The notes under the pieces were generated by a model that saw nothing but the letters and a program-made list of their open reading frames with translations, was not told where the DNA came from and made no database searches. Of a DNA stretch of 14,087 bases, positions 14,001 through 14,087 are shown piece by piece (the stretch's first letter is position 1; each line of letters begins with the position of its first letter). The DNA comes from Eubacteriales Family XIII. Incertae Sedis bacterium (GTDB lineage Bacteria > Bacillota > Clostridia > Peptostreptococcales > Anaerovoracaceae), in contig JAISZM010000015.1 of assembly GCA_031269205.1 (NCBI GenBank), positions 1 to 14,087 of the forward strand. The letters are read 5' to 3'. The translations under genes and the position numbers were made by a program.

Positions 14001-14087
14001 ATCCTTCGTGGGGAGCGTGAAGGAATAACGTCCATCAGTATCCTGATCCCCTAAGGAAATATCCGCGGCAGGGCGACAAGGAGAAGA
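14001..14087 (+). promoter_or_regulatory. 5' leader and ribosome binding site of a gene beyond the edge
   Basis: About 80 nt of leader follow the promoter. TCCTTC (14002-14007) pairs with GAAGGA (14019-14024), and ATCAG (14034-14038) with CTGAT (14043-14047) around a 4-nt loop. GGGGA (14010-14014), in the first loop, can pair with TCCCC (14047-14051). AAGGAG at 14078-14083 is a ribosome binding site; the start codon must lie just past 14087. The region 13850-13971 shows no gene and only one weak hairpin. Confidence 0.6.

Overview
The window reads as the chromosome of a GC-rich Gram-positive bacterium, probably of the Clostridia or a relative within Bacillota. The evidence is a tmRNA whose proteolysis tag ends in NLALAA, strong AGGAGG-type ribosome binding sites, one TTG start, and a type IV pilus gene set without an outer-membrane secretin (PilQ) or PilP. 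The placement is an inference; no rRNA or other taxonomic marker is present.

Layout, left to right. (1) 126-1193 (+): a response regulator fused to an HD-GYP domain, predicted to degrade cyclic di-GMP. (2) 1194-1935: a 14-bp inverted repeat, a sigma-70-like promoter, an unexplained nested hairpin element of about 100 nt, the tmRNA gene ssrA (1450-1805), and a hairpin just after it. (3) 1936-2277 (+): a stand-alone HPt phosphotransfer protein, ending at a bidirectional terminator. (4) 2361-10039 (-): a type IV pilus locus, in transcription order pilD, pilC, pilM, pilN, pilO, pilB, pilT. A 41-bp sequence repeated three times in tandem precedes pilD, and each copy carries promoter-like hexamers. 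A separate promoter with a palindrome over its -35 box precedes pilC. (5) 10155-11897 (-): a thiamine-diphosphate enzyme of the acetolactate synthase/2-hydroxyacyl-CoA lyase superfamily, placed between the pilus operon and the pilin gene. (6) 11898-12335: a 438-bp intergenic region holding the promoter of that enzyme, a compact possible RNA fold, four copies of an 11-bp repeat, and the pilA terminator. (7) 12336-12866 (-): pilA, a type IV prepilin. (8) 13046-13849 (+): a small Xer-like tyrosine recombinase, divergent from pilA. (9) 13850-14087: a near-consensus promoter and a leader ending in a ribosome binding site, so a further + strand gene starts just past the right edge.

How the parts may work together. 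PilD cuts and methylates PilA. PilB powers assembly and PilT powers disassembly on the PilC platform, which PilM, PilN and PilO link to the cytoplasm. PilB carries an N-terminal MshEN domain with two copies of the cyclic di-GMP-binding motif, and the neighbouring HD-GYP protein is predicted to destroy that nucleotide, so the window may hold both a regulator and a reader for pilus extension. The HPt protein suggests a multistep phosphorelay, but no histidine kinase is present. The thiamine-diphosphate enzyme and the recombinase have no evident role in the pilus. The least explained parts are the non-coding ones: the element upstream of ssrA, the 41-bp promoter repeats, and the folds between pilA and the thiamine-diphosphate enzyme.
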